NCBI GenBank assembly: GCA_963281255.1
Contig: OY725493.1
Location: 3,627,857 to 3,691,856 of the forward strand
Length of the DNA: 64,000 bases
Direction of reading: 5' to 3'
Source: Aphrocallistes beatrix
Lineage: Eukaryota; Porifera; Hexactinellida; Sceptrulophora; Aphrocallistidae
Part shown: piece by piece, positions 1 to 11,715 of the stretch
Numbering within the stretch: the first letter of the stretch is position 1
Layout of the letters: each line of letters starts with the position of its first letter
Translations under genes and position numbers: made by a program
Notes under the pieces: model-generated
The model's input: the letters and a program-made list of their open reading frames with translations, nothing else
Told to the model about the DNA's origin: nothing
Database searches by the model: none

Positions 1-24
1 GCCAATGAGGTTTTCTTCTTTTAG

Positions 25-1639
25 ACAAAAAGTTGCGATGATTGCCAGAAGCTAGCAGCTGTGAATACAAACCAAAATCGTTTACTCCAGCCCATACCAC
101 CACCCGAAAGGCCATGGCAGCATATCGGTGTTGATTTAGTATGCGATTTGCCAATTAGTAAAGATGGTTATTTACATCTCTTAGTTGCGGTATGCTATTT
201 GTCAAAGTATGTAGTTGCAAAGCCACTCAAGTCTAAGCGTTCCAGCGAAGTGATAAATCGACTACGCAACATTTACTTAACACTAGGTACCCCCCAAATA
301 ATACAACACGACCAGGGTCCTGAGTTCAGGAGTAAGGTTAGTAATTAGCTTTAAAAAATTGAATTATCATGATACATATTATTATTTATGCCTTTTTACT
401 ATCGTAGGAGTTCCAACAGTTCCATAAAGAATTATAAGTAGACAATAGGTCAACAGCGGCTTACCATCCTCAAAGCAATGGCCTCGTGGAATCTCATAAC
501 AAGATATTGAAAAAGTACGTCGTGATTGTATAGTTAGATGGGGTATCCCCCTTTCTTGTATCAGGTCTTGAATGAAGTTATTTAATTATCTAGCAAGCTT
601 GAGAAATTTCGATCCAACATGGATGTTGAATGGCCAGATCGGATACATGAGGCATGCTTAGCTGCGAATACGCACCTCAAAAAGGCTACTAAGACTACGC
701 CATTCCGACTGATGTTTGGTAGAGATTTTAATCCTGCGTACCTGTTTCGAGCAAGCAACATAGAAGTTGAGGAATGTTCAAGCTCTGAAGATGAAGCTAT
801 ACTTGAGTCTGAAACATACGAGAGCATTTATGATCCACCTATTAATGCGAACGATTGGATGGAAGATATGGATTCATGCCGGAATTCCGAATGTGAAGTT
901 TCCCGGAAAAATATTATCCAAGATCAAGCTCGTCAAAAGCGAATCTTTGATGCAAAGGTCCAACGAAATAGGTATTAATTTTAAATAAACAGGTTCATAG
1001 CTCATCAGCATTACTATGTACATGTAACTAATAACTAATAGTATAAAGTGTATACAATTAAAATGAGTGTTGATGTGGCTGACTTTGTAAGTATCTGACT
1101 TGATATCATATTCACAACACCGCCTGCAAAATTAATATTTGATATTCCGCATAGGTCAAACATCGAGGAGTCGGACAACGTACTCATTCGGAATGTAAAG
1201 AAGGACAAAAAACTTCCTGGAACGAAAACACAACCAAAATATCTTGGTCCATATGAAGTGCACAAAGTCACTAAAGGGCATGTAATCGTTACAGATAAAA
1301 TGAAGTCCAAAAAGGTCCCATTCCACCTTACTAAAAAATATTTGCAGCGCAATACACAGGTACTATATTTATTCAAAAAATCAAGACTAAATTAGTATGT
1401 ATCTGTTAGTTACTATTTCAAACTTGTATCATAGAAGAGTGATAAAACAACGGCAGAAATGTCCATCCGGGTATCAAGGAAACGCAAATCATCAATGCCA
1501 AAACAACTCTTTCGTAAGGTAATTACCAGATGGAGATTCTCTATAATTTTGTCAAAAACTTCCCGTTCAACTCCACAAATTTCCAACGCGAGTGAAGAGC
1601 ATTTGCATTCGACTAGCTACCAATACACCAGTGATCAAT
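25..1639 (+). pseudogene. Gypsy-type integrase, multi-exon, copy 1 (Ginger-like)
   Basis: Integrase catalytic core of the retrovirus/Ty3-gypsy fold, split by short GT-AG introns. Exons I read: 25-336 (second Cys pair of the HHCC zinc domain, CDDCQK, then core with GVD and QHDQGPEF), 408-514 (YHPQSNGLVE), 594-971, 1155-1359 (small C-terminal domain, basic, PKYLGPYEV) and 1435-1639 (ends at a good gtaagt donor). Removing intron 337-407 leaves exactly 35 residues between the second Asp and the Glu, the DD35E spacing, which supports the splice. A TAA at 435-437 lies in frame, so the copy is probably inactive or has an unrecognised splice variant. The first Cys/His half of the zinc domain lies left of the window. 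No reverse transcriptase, protease or gag is visible. This and the introns argue for a Ginger-like DNA transposon or a domesticated integrase rather than a retroelement. A homologue with the same introns lies at 22500-27260 on the other strand. Confidence 0.8.
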
Positions 1640-2325
1640 GTAAGTATGTGTTCAAATTGTATTTATAACAATATATAGACTTTTAAATTAACAAGCACGA
1701 TTCGCAGGCTTATTTTAGTACTCGATTGCTCCCAGCTACCTTGTTGATTGCCCCTTTGGTTTTTGACAAAGTGTATTGATTTTACGTAAACCAACTATCC
1801 ATTTTAAAACTCAAGTTGATTTTACAATTTATTTAATTCTTTATTGGAAAATTATGCACATTTAGAAAGTTGATTACCCAATTTATGCAAGAAATTAAAT
1901 CTTCAGAAATTCTCGTACTATTTGGAAAGCTAGGCGAGGATGAAACCAAAGAAATATCGCCTAGATTCTATACTTAAAATATAATAAATTTTTATTACGT
2001 TCTTGAATTACGTATTTTCACCCGATTAGGCAATAGGCAAGTACGTAATTGTGTGGTTGGAAATCTTAGAAAGCTGTCTGATTACACCAGTCAACTAGTA
2101 ATGAAATTACGATATTTTGTTCTAATTTCTAACAACTACATTTGCTTTAACAACAGACACAATTTTCAAGAAAAAATGTTCACATTTGTAGAACGATTAA
2201 ATGTAACAGTTTGTAAAATAATTTTTAGCTTACTACTACGATGTATGGTATTTTTAATTGATTAAAAAGCACACAAGTATACATAGATTTCTTATGAGTT
2301 CTGGCTCTTTGCGATAACCTCCCTC

Positions 2326-2508
2326 ATGGTTAACTTCACTATATCTGAATACCCTAGTAACGATCAAAACGACGTTTTTGAGAATATGGATTCCGAAATT
2401 TGTTTAGCTTTTACTTGTAATGAAAAACATGGGTTTATCCAGTATCACATACCCGTTATATTATTTAGTAGTTGTGGTCAAATGATATTTATAAACCTGT
2501 TGAGATTG
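2326..2508 (+). CDS. Possible upstream exon of the USP-like peptidase gene
   Basis: An open stretch of about 61 codons starting at an ATG, on the same strand and 108 bases before the peptidase exon. It has a protein-like composition (acidic N-terminus, two Cys near the end). No family is recognised. Several candidate donors exist (gtagtt near 2470, gtcaaa near 2477, gtatac at 2509). Only some give the phase needed to join the acceptor at 2616, and I cannot choose between them. It could equally be chance open sequence. Confidence 0.3.
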
Positions 2509-2616
2509 GTATACTAAAATATAGTGATAATACTGCCAGACAACCAGACAGTAGATGCTCGATATACGAATAAGCTTTTGCAAAATTCCAAATTTTATTG
2601 ATTTTAAAAAATTTAG

Positions 2617-3920
2617 GTGGAGACGGTAATATTGGTGCAATGGCTGAAATTTTCGAATCTCCTGCAAAGCCACCTCACCTTTCAGAAGAACAACAGCTCG
2701 AAATTATTAATGAGATCAAGCCTAAACTTCTGACCGCTTTAAATGAGGAATCATTTTTGTCTGATCTCCACAAACAGCTCGATGAAAAATCAAAGTACAT
2801 GCGATTTAATTACCTCATAGCATACCATCCCACAACTCCATTTGATTATAATTTCAAAGAAAAATTTGCTTGTTTAGCTTCCCAGTGGTATGACGAATAT
2901 CTTGTTTGCAGACAGATAGACATTAGTGATGCCCACAAACGAGACTATCCTCTAACTGTTCTCCTACCAGTTATTCTTGAATATATCGCGAATTCTCTGG
3001 TTATCTACGTCGAATCGGATATTGAAGATAGAGAACTCGGTATGGACGTCATATCAACCTCTGTTGACCTAGAATACAATTCGTACTCGCCCAGTTCTAT
3101 GTTTGAAAACTTATGCCCAGTTTGGCAGGGACAATTTAATGACATCTCTCACCTCAATACATGCTCGATTGATAATATAATTTCGTTAATCAGTCTCTAT
3201 CAAAGCAAAATAGAAGAAGCTCTCGATTTCGCAGAAATTTCACAAAACCCAGATGTAAAACATTTTTTTGAACTCATACATGCCCTAAAATTTGATGAAC
3301 TCCGAGACTATATTGCAAGATTGATTAATATTAAAGTAACGTACGATGTTATAGTCAAACAGTATGATTTTTATGGCTCTGAATCTTCTTTCATCAAAAT
3401 ACTAAGAAAATTTGGCATTTCCAATGACGTTTATTCATCCACTTTACAATGCTACAGTTGCTGTGATCAATTTACCATAACACCTCAACTGGGAAGCTTA
3501 AGTAATGTCACGTCTATCCTACAAACCAGCATTGATAAGAGGATTTTACCCCTAAAATGTAAGAAATGTCAATCGAATGACTGTAGTCTTGAGCAACTCT
3601 CTGGATATTTCCTTGCAATTCCTTCAATATTTATTATTGAGCTTGGTCATCTTCCTAATGTTCCCTGCACCCCTCAAGATATTGATGAGACCATCTACAT
3701 CACTGATACGCGTAAAGCTCATAATTGCCTCTGCTATAAACTAGCCGGATTTACAGTATCGATGGGTAACCATTTCTACTTAATAATACGTCTCAATGAT
3801 GTATGGTACAAGTATAACGATATGCTATCACCTAAGCTAACAGAATGGCAGAAAGGTACTTCTCTAGGAAAAGTTAATACAGTTTTTTATATTCTACATC
3901 CGGATTTGTATATTCATTAG
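2617..3920 (+). CDS. USP-like (peptidase C19 fold) cysteine peptidase
   Basis: Uninterrupted reading frame of 426 residues counted from ATG 2640. A tttag acceptor at 2612-2616 suggests the exon starts at 2617 and that an upstream exon exists. Counting from that Met, it shows a Cys box NTCSIDN (Cys175), two zinc-knuckle Cys pairs typical of USPs (Cys271/274 with 275, and Cys307/310), a strand like the USP core (IFIIELGHLPN, about 332-342), and a His box GNHFYLIIRL (His378) followed by VWYKYND with the third catalytic Asn/Asp near 393-394. In USPs these boxes form the catalytic triad that cleaves ubiquitin or a ubiquitin-like protein. The Cys box resembles USPL1/transposon-borne USP-like proteins more than classical USPs. 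The frame is clean although the neighbouring integrase carries a stop. It may be the second product of the same mobile element or a separate gene. Substrate unknown. Confidence 0.7.
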
Positions 3921-4237
3921 TTGTTGATTCTTTTCTGTCTCCTCTCTTGATATATTCCTAAATTTTGTTGTTCCCAAAAGTAATTTAATCCAAGCAATTG
4001 GTATTACTTGTCTTTCATTACTAATCTAGAATTATTGCGTAGTAAGCTAGAATAATAGCGTAATAGATACCAGAACATTTAGTGCTTCCTGTGGTTTAAT
4101 AAGTGTAGTATTATAAATTAGTTTGTAACTGTCATGCAATGATGACAACAATCAAGTCGCATCAATGATGTAAGAGCTCACTGATGTTGCAGAATTCAGC
4201 ATAATTATTATTGAACATGATGAAGCATAATTAATAA
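3921..4237. other. No feature recognised
   Basis: AT-rich sequence after the peptidase stop codon. Nothing recognisable, and no clear AATAAA close to the stop. Confidence 0.5.
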
Positions 4238-4372
4238 GGGGGGGTCATTATCTCACGCAACTCGTGTAGGATAATGACCCCCATGAGATAATGACCCCCC
4301 TGAGTATCCATAGTTCCTTAAAGAGGGGGGGTCATTATTAGAGGGGGGGTCAATATCTCATGCAACAGTCCC
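4238..4372. repeat. G-run repeat cluster in both orientations
   Basis: At least five units of GGGGGGTCATTATCTCA or its complement, some direct and some inverted, within about 135 bp. Probably the decayed end of a non-autonomous DNA element. No target duplication is visible. Confidence 0.55.
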
Positions 4373-5386
4373 AAATAAATGAACAAATAAAAACAAAAAT
4401 AAGTGGGAGGCCAGACCCCCCCAGACCCCCTGTTCCGACGCCCCCGATTATCAGACTCTGTTCTATGTCTTATGAAAGTACAGGCAGCCCTCGCCGTTCG
4501 CGAGTTTGCCATTCGCGGTTTCGATTATTTTTTGTGTCTTGTTTTGCTATTCGCGACTCGTTCCCTCGACTATTCGCGGTTTTCGTTACTCTCTTTAGTT
4601 GTTTCATGGGCTACCATAAGTTCATAACATATCTACAATTTAGGTTTAATACTAAAGGCTAGACTTTACTATTTAGGTATGGTACTTAGGTTTGCTACTA
4701 GGGATCTATATCTTTCATTTATCACTTAATTTATTAACATTTCACTTGTGCCAATATTTGTATCAGTATTACAGCTCAACTATTGAATCAATAACGTATT
4801 TAGCAAACTGTATCTACCGTCGTTTTTATAATCTAGGAACGTAACCCCACTATTCTCATTGAACTAACGTCTTGCCTTTCGCGACAATTCTCAGGAACGT
4901 AACCCCCGCGAACGGCGAGGGATTCCTGTACCTTATTGCTCAATGATCTTCGCAGAGATTCTATCTTTTTCTTACGTGCATCACCAGTAAGAGAATTGAA
5001 TTTCTCAGAATGTTTCACGAGTTGTTTCGTTTTAAGTTGCACTCTTTGACAACAGCAAACACACATAATCGGCATAATGGCATTTTCCATGCATGGGGTA
5101 AAGAAATATTGATCTGTCCAATTTTCCTTAAATATACGATTTTCCTGATCCACTTTGCGTCTTTTACAAGCAAATGCCACTATTTACTCGAAATTCTAAA
5201 CTTCTAACCTCGTTATTTAAAGAAGTTTCGACATTTACTATTTCTCTTTAACAGAAAACAATAAAGAATCCTGTCAAGACAAATTGTTTTAGATATCACA
5301 GGTTAATTGAGGTTTCATGTAGCTATAATGACATATGTTTGGGTGATAATGCAACGATGTCGCGGGCCGGAGTTTGCCGACCCCTG
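4373..5386 (-). pseudogene. hAT (GTF2IRD2/ZBED-like) N-terminal relic
   Basis: On the minus strand 5180-4929 reads as the N-terminus of the GTF2IRD2-like hAT transposase family: a basic start (KRRKVDQENR), the family signature NWTDQYFFTP, a Cys pair (CVCC), a His further on, and a KKKIESLRRSL helix. A pogo-like MITE at 4481-4928 interrupts the frame, and beyond it the reading frame stops within a few codons. The right terminus at 5386 reads, in reverse complement, CAGGGGTCGGCAAACTCC, the classic Charlie-type hAT end. The catalytic part is absent. A C-terminal half of the same transposase class lies at 58026-59440 but is probably a different copy. Confidence 0.7.
4481..4928. mobile_element. 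Pogo/Tigger-like MITE (R family), 448 bp
   Basis: Begins CAGGCAGCCCTCGCCGTTCG and ends with GCGAACGGCGAGGGATTCCTG-type sequence, an inverted terminal repeat with TA on both outer sides. Short motifs such as ATTCGCG recur near the left end. No transposase. It is inserted into the hAT relic 4373-5386. Confidence 0.8.
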
Positions 5387-5525
5387 TCGTAGACTCATCA
5401 TTTGACACCTACATACCTATTTTCTATCTCTACGACTTGCCAATTGACAAATGAAGTTTGACTAAATAACAATACTAACTTGATAAATTAATAACAATCT
5501 AAACCAGTACGGATTCCTACAAATA

Positions 5526-6120
5526 CAGTGGAACCCCGGAATTACAGCCACCCTTGGGACCGAGAAAAATGGCCGTAATTTCGGGGTGGCCGTAATTCTG
5601 AAACTTTTTGTAAGAAACCATATTCCATTAGTATTAACCATACTATGCTAATTATAACAAGCTAATACATAAATTTTAGTTCAAAAATGCATCTAGTGTT
5701 GATTGTTTGCAATCTGAAAAACGTGCGGAAATGGCCTTTTCGATAACTCTATCTTCAATAGAAGATATCATGGTTAGGTCATCTGTCATTGACTTGTCTT
5801 TCAAGAATGCCTTGAGATTAATAAACGTATGAATTTCTTACTGATTAATATGATTTGCATTTACTATATGTATACGTTATACAATTGAGTGTGTTGTTAT
5901 TGAATTGTCAAGAAATTGTTTTCGTTTTCAAACCTGCAATAATGATTCCCTATTGTTAAGATTGGCCGTAATTCTGAGGTTAAAATAGGGTTTCGTTCCA
6001 AAAAGGATGGCCGTAATTCGGAATAGCGGGGTGGCCGGAATTCTGAAGCAAATTAATGTTAATGTCTATTGTAAGTTGTCCGGGACTTCGAAAAGTGGCA
6101 GTTATATCGGGGTGGCCGTT
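5526..6120. mobile_element. Pogo/Tigger-like element, right end unclear
   Basis: Starts after TA with CAGTGGAACCCCGGAATTAC. The motif GGCCGTAATTC recurs about six times near 5570-5600 and 5960-6050, partly as GGGGTGGCCG. The expected closing inverted repeat is not found, so the right end is lost or lies under the open frame 5980-6411. Confidence 0.55.
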
Positions 6121-6411
6121 AATTGTCTTAACTTGTATAATGGCGTGTATAACTATGTTGCAGTCCGTTGCTAGAACATGGATAAGTGGCACAACCACAG
6201 GGTGGGAAGAGGGTGCAAAGCCTACGGGTCCAGAGCCATTTGGTGGCGTGAAGTCATTATTATCATCATACACGTATTCATAATTATACTGTAACATCAC
6301 TTTGTGATCATTGCGGTGACTGTATAATTGTTCAATTATGTTCAATTTTAAACTATTTCTCATTCTACCCTCCATCATCAACCCATTCTCTGTAAATTCA
6401 AACTCTGACAT
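5980..6411 (-). CDS. Hypothetical protein or first exon
   Basis: Open frame of 143 codons from an ATG at 6411. Residues 1 to about 95 have protein-like composition, with an acidic N-terminus (MSEFEFTENG), a helical basic segment, and a run of small and proline residues (NGSGPVGFAPSSHPV). The last third lies in the GGCCGTAATTC motif array of the pogo-like element and is probably not coding, so a splice donor may lie near residue 85-95. No family recognised. It could be part of the element or of a host gene. Confidence 0.3.
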   Translation of the reverse strand: MSEFEFTENGLMMEGRMRNSLKLNIIEQLYSHRNDHKVMLQYNYEYVYDDNNDFTPPNGSGPVGFAPSSHPVVVPLIHVLATDCNIVIHAIIQVKTINGHPDITATFRSPGQLTIDININLLQNSGHPAIPNYGHPFWNETLF

Positions 6412-7283
6412 TTTAAACTGTTTGTTTTAATTGACTTGACTTAAAACAATCTAAAACTAGTCATTAAATCTTAACTTCACATTACCAAATATTGTTAGAT
6501 TTGACTACACAACCAATTTCTGTCCAGAAAGTTATCGTATACTATTTGTTATGTTCAATCAATTTGATCATAAAATAACTTTAACAATCAAATAATAGAC
6601 TCAAAAAGCAGTATTCAATCATTTAAATGGAATAGAATAGTGTGAATCGCATCCTACAAGTCCAATAGTTTATTAGTTCTCGCATGAACCAATGAATTTC
6701 GGTCACAATAGTCGCTTTGATTGTATGCATTGTGAATGTAGCTCACTACTGTTTAGATCCCAAAGTATTTGTTTTATAAAATAATCGAATTTGATTAGTC
6801 AGCATAATTTGTAACCTATCTCGGCCAGGTGTGAAGATTTAGCTTTGATCTTTCAACTCCCTTGTAGATTGATTATTATTTAGCTGTGTGCTAAATTTCA
6901 CATTTCTAGGACCTCAGTTCCTCAATCAACTTCGCAAAAGAAATTATTAATAAGATATCATAAATAAACAAATGTAGGCGATCTCAGAGCACAACCAGCG
7001 AAATAATCAGGCAAACAGGAACAAATTAATTCATTTTAAGCATACATATAAATTGGTTTCTCTAATCAGGGATAAATATATTATAATGAATAAGGCCGCC
7101 GTCCTATGGGATCTAGGAAACAAGAAGCGAAATACTAATACATAGCATGATAATGTCAACGTATTGCAAACCTACTGCTTCCCGACAAATGTGAGATGTA
7201 GGCATATAACAATATACAGTCAGATCTGCTTTATCAGTTACCTAAGAACAGTCCTCTCCGATTTTCCAAGAATATTGAACATA
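6412..7283. other. No feature recognised
   Basis: About 870 bp of AT-rich sequence. I see no coding stretch, repeat or RNA gene. Confidence 0.5.
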
Positions 7284-7752
7284 CACTACCCTACCAAAAG
7301 TATTCGTACACCTCAATATTTCCCATTAAAATAGTACTAAATGCGTCTATTACTGAACTGTCATGCAGTTAAACTAGACGAGATACAGTATATTTGATTT
7401 CAGATTCGTATTCTACGCATTTGAATTACCTATTTTAGAGTTTTCAAATCAATTAAGCTTTAACTATGCCGAAATTTATCATCCTGTGCTACCCTGTATC
7501 ACCATCTGCTACAGTGGTTGAGACTCTAGAAAAGTGGTACATGGTGGCACAGGTCGGGAATTTTAACCTTGGCAATTAGCAATTGATTTGAAACTTCGAA
7601 AATAGGTAATTCAAATGCGTAGAATACGAATCTGAAATCAAATATACTATATCTCTTATATTTTAACTGCATGATCATTCTTTAATATAGCCATTTTAGT
7701 ACTATATTAATGGGAAATATTGAGGTGCACGAATACTTTTGGTAGGGCAGTG
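7284..7752. mobile_element. P1: palindromic Tc1-type MITE, 469 bp
   Basis: Ends CACTACCCTACCAAAAGTA and its inverse, TA on both outer sides. The two halves pair over most of their length (for example the stretch after CAGATTCGTATTCTACGCAT at about 7400 and its complement at about 7610). The loop contains a motif shared with other P copies (GGTGGCAC). No coding capacity. Confidence 0.85.
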
Positions 7753-7889
7753 TATGTATAACGATCAGGGCCTTTAAATGTTACACAGCATTATGAATGG
7801 TCAGGCCATGCAATGACTGAGCTTACAACTCTGCCGTTCAGCAAGCTGTATAAAGAATATTAACATGCAATATCCCTTTTCAACGTATT

Positions 7890-8115
7890 TTAAGAGTTCA
7901 CATCAAAGGCTTCCAGATGCACCTCTACCACTGTAATCGAACTACGATGCCAATTCTTCAGGGCAAAGAAAGGGGATTTTAAATCAGAACACCTGCTTCC
8001 CCATGAAGAGTTCCGATTCATACACATTCTCCGTGCAAATTACTTGAGCTGAGTGCGGAATATGTTCTCGAACAGTATCCCAGGATTCTCGATCCAATAA
8101 TTCATGTATGGTGTT
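7890..8115 (-). pseudogene. Unrecognised coding remnant, two frames
   Basis: On the minus strand 8115-7989 is open (HELLDRESWDTVREHIPHSA and on), directly preceded by a possible acceptor (aaatgtag). A second open stretch in another frame follows and ends at TAA 7890 (ALKNWHRSSITVVEVHLEAF). The pieces join with one frameshift near 7990. The composition is protein-like, but I recognise no family. It may be the last exon of a decayed gene or transposase. Confidence 0.35.
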
Positions 8116-8945
8116 CTACATTTTTGGATGACGCCCAGATATCGTCATCGAGTTTTTGCATGTCCACCCAAAATCTAACATCACTCGCAAGCTGCAAGAC
8201 TACTACATTTTCGAGAAATAGAGTTGTTGCATGTGATATTGCACCCCGCTTAAAATGAATATGGATATTTCATTAGGTAGTCATTATTTTTTGTGAAATA
8301 ACAAGCATTGAGCTTAGTTAACCTCTTTAAAATAATAACGTCATAGACACTAGAATATTTTAAATTTCAAAAGTGTGAATATTTAATGGCAGACCGTTCA
8401 AATAGCTTACTTTGGCAGCCAAATATTCACCATAAAAATTTCAATCAATTTGGATATGATTTAGTGGTCCGCAACGTTATAATAATATACATTTATATAG
8501 CGCAGATTCCATATTAATATGTTCAAGTGCGCTTTTCCCGGTTTAGGACTTAAAATTGCAAAATACATACTTCTGATAGTCAAATAAATTCGTAACTTTA
8601 TATTTGAGATTTTTGTAGGCGGTTTATATCAGCTAATAATACATTTTAGTGACCTGAAATCTACCGGTGTGGAGATATTGGTGAAAACATTTGGGTTCAA
8701 TAATAGTTAAAGTACTAGTCAGGTCAATATGATGCATGACCCAACAAAATTTGCAAGAAATTGTTTTATTGCATTTTTCGTTGTATTATGTCTTAGGAGT
8801 AACATACTAAAAGTTTACCGAAATCCGGAATCAGAAAGTGATTTGGCACAACCCCGTCGTTGGACCCCGGACTATAAAAATCGCTGGTTTTGAAAACTGA
8901 GATTTAACCTTTCAAATGATTGCAAATCAGTTTTATTATCATATT
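8116..8945. other. No feature recognised
   Basis: AT-rich sequence without an open frame or repeat that I can support. Confidence 0.45.
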
Positions 8946-9196
8946 CATGCTCAGCACCAAATTTCTTGCAATTTGATATATATATATATTGACTATATTT
9001 TGAGCAAAATAATTTGGGCCCTCCCTAGCAACAACCTGGAATGTAAAAATACCGTTCTCCAAATTTTGTGTAAACCATATCGAGTGACCCCTTGTTTTTC
9101 TTGGCTATGCTTGCTAAAAACGAATTTCTTAATATAAATAATCTAAATGTTATTTTTAAACGAAATTTTTACACTCCAGGTTGTTGCTAGGGAGGC
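8946..9196. repeat. H hairpin repeat
   Basis: An arm at 9021-9050 (CTCCCTAGCAACAACCTGGA) pairs with 9167-9195. The preceding ATGCTCAGCACCAAATTTC and the TATATATATATTGACTATAT stretch match the palindrome inside the Y elements (19560-19770, 40080-40300, 44075-44285) and the decayed copy at 50124-50340. Confidence 0.65.
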
Positions 9197-9473
9197 CGAG
9201 GTTACAGAAATGCTCGGCCATAGCATTCTATACACTAAAGTAATGGTGGTGACTAAATATTTAGTACTAGGGATTTGTTAGTATATTCAACTGTTGTTAT
9301 TGAATAGTCAAATTTGATTTGCTATAATTTGGGCACCAAATTTAAACCACTACTGGCTACTACTATATAAGGCTGTTTCCATACGTATGCATTATATTAC
9401 ACTATTTTATTTGCTGGTCCCAAAACCTTTGCTTATTTCTTCATTGTACATACTTATTTGTTTTCAATTATCC
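9197..9473. other. No feature recognised
   Basis: Nothing supported between the hairpin repeat and the THAP relic. Confidence 0.4.
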
Positions 9474-9666
9474 ATGATGTGTTGTGTCGTCCCTAGATAT
9501 ACCTCGAATTATAGCGGAGAACATTTCACTTAAATGTTCAATTTTCCAAGATGACGATCTACGTGAAAAATGGTTTAGGGCCATTCCCAGATCCAGACAA
9601 GATTTTCAGAACAACAAAAATCAAAAAGTGAATTTTAAAAAAACATCAATAGCACACGACAATTGA
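9474..9666 (+). pseudogene. THAP-type zinc finger, decayed N-terminus
   Basis: From ATG 9474 the frame reads MMCCVVPRYTSNYSGEH, the C-x-C/VP start of a THAP domain. After a frameshift near 9530 it continues FNFP-like then DDDLREKWFRAIPRSRQDFQ, the W and AI-R-DF signature of THAP, and KNQKV. The final CxxH pair is missing. THAP domains are DNA-binding zinc fingers of P-element-type transposases and of host factors such as THAP9. A nearby transposase is not recognised. Confidence 0.6.
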
Positions 9667-9697
9667 TTACATATGTGTAATACCTCATAAATGCATA

Positions 9698-10040
9698 CAG
9701 TCGAAACCGTTTTTTCTTACACCGGGTTATCCTTACTAATCGGTTTATTCTTACCCTTTATAGTGTAAGAAATTCTAGATTTACTTGTACATTCCATCGG
9801 TTTTTCATTACTCGCGGTTTATTCTTATAATCGGTTTATTTTACTATCGGTTTAATGCTACTTCGGTTTATCCTTAATTCGGTTTATTCTCACTTTCGGT
9901 TTATCCTTACATCGGTTTATCCTTACTATTGGTTTATTCTTACTTCGGTTTATCCTCACATCTGCTTATCTTTACTATCGGTTTATAATCTTACTATATT
10001 GATCTGAAACGAAATAGTAATTAAAAAACGGTTTCGACTG
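9698..10040. mobile_element. Pogo-like MITE (R family), 343 bp, motif array
   Basis: Inverted ends CAGTCGAAACCGTTTTTTCT / AAAACGGTTTCGACTG with flanking TA. Internally the motif CGGTTTATYCTTAC occurs in more than ten tandem, slightly varied copies. No coding capacity. Confidence 0.85.
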
Positions 10041-11588
10041 TACTTCACTTTAAAGAACAAGACATTCTGAGAGATCACATGAATATTTTGACTGAGAGAG
10101 GCTAATTGTGAAACCTATCCTGGCGCTGGCAAAAATTGTAATTTGATGTCCAACCTCGTAACAAATTATCAATTGCGATGACAGTAATCTATTCCTCAAA
10201 GACTTTGGTCAGCAAAATTGTCAAATACATAATTATCTCTTCAAAAACTATCCTACATCCGTCAAATCGAGACAGTTTTGGAAAAATTGGGAGCTTTTCT
10301 GATAGTTGTCAATCCCAAATTTCAATATCCTCTCAACTATCTGTCAAATCATTTATATTAATAGAAATGAAGGTGATGATGATTCAAGTTAGTTCCAGTC
10401 CAAACTGAAATTGTTCAGAACTCCCTAAAATAGGGATTCATTTTCTGCTCAATCAATAGAAGTGCTTGGTTGCTCCGAACTCAGGCTTTTGCTCTTAAGA
10501 TACATGGTAACTCATCTCCATGTTTCAGTCTTATTTAGTCCTCTAGAATTATAGGTTCTATTGTTCATCCAGAAGATCCACCACAACTGTATTTTCAATG
10601 ATGGTATCCAGTTTAATGACCAAATTTTCTACAATTGTGCGTTTAGTCCCCTTCGGCTCTAGCTCTGCTACAGGACTCTTTCCAATTATTGCTAAGAATA
10701 ATTCAGACATCGATAACTGTAATATAAATGTAGATGTTATATGTAGCGTTTGGAAGTATTCACCATTTACAAATATCCAGATATCCGTTTAACAGTCTGT
10801 CTATTTGAATTTTGCCCAATTTGTTATTTGACCCAATTATACACAAGGTATAGATCATTTAATAGACAGGATTATCGATTATCTGAATAGTATTACGTTG
10901 ATATATAAACGAGCTAAGGTATAGTAATTAGTTCTTTAGTTTTCAGAAGTATTTTCTTAGAAAACATAAGCCATCTAAAGTATCGTCACCCAACCTACTT
11001 ATTTTTAGTTAAAAATATTATGCATTGAACTGCAATGGTTTCGCATTGCATTGGAGTAAGAAGCAATTCGAAAAATATTACCCTGGTTTCCCTCGTACTA
11101 AAATGATTCAGTTATCATGTCAGCAATGGAAATAGAACATAGCTAGATCTGGAGAGTTTGGTGTGAATGCATTACATCTCGTTGGGATATACAACGTAAA
11201 CTCTTCCTAACTGTTTCCAACTGTCTGCTTTCCAATAAAGTTGAAACTTACAATTCCCTTGTTCTCCGCCATAGTAGTAAGCTTACTAAGTTTAAGAACG
11301 AATCTTTCTTTTGTTTTGTACAGCTCGTCAAGTGATCACAATTCTCAATTGTCAACTGTATTTCATGTCTCAGATGCCCAATCCATCATAAGCCCAACCC
11401 TGTCAAGCGCTCGATCAGAAGAATTTAGTATATTATTGAGTATATTGTTTAGTATTTTGCTTATTCATCGTTATATTTTATGTCTAGTCATACTAAAATG
11501 TTATCAATTAGACTTAAATTATTGCCTTAGCATACTTTCGATCGTTTCTGGATCGACTGTGTCTTTAAAATATTGAAATAAATTACTA
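10041..11588 (-). other. Short exon-like remnants, no gene resolved
   Basis: Several minus-strand stretches look coding but do not assemble: about 10716-10569 after an attacag acceptor (SELFLAIIGKSPVAELEPKG, then stop), about 11300-11235 ending at a gtaagt donor (LDELYKTKERFVLKLSK), and about 11580-11535 (FKDTVDPETIES) before a gtatgc. They may be exons of a decayed transposase or host gene. Stops between them prevent a firm model. Confidence 0.25.
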
Positions 11589-11715
11589 CAGGGTGGTCCA
11601 TAAGCAGCTATCATACTTTGAATGGCTCCCGTTTTTAAACGAAAAGAGCTAAATCAGTTTGGTAAAAGTCTTACAAAGTACAAGGATGCTATTATGTTTT
11701 CTTCTCTTGCAGAGT

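Noticed and set aside
25..1639. Integrase as part of an endogenous retrovirus or LTR retrotransposon
   Set aside because: No reverse transcriptase, protease, gag, primer-binding site or LTR is visible near either copy, and both copies contain the same introns.
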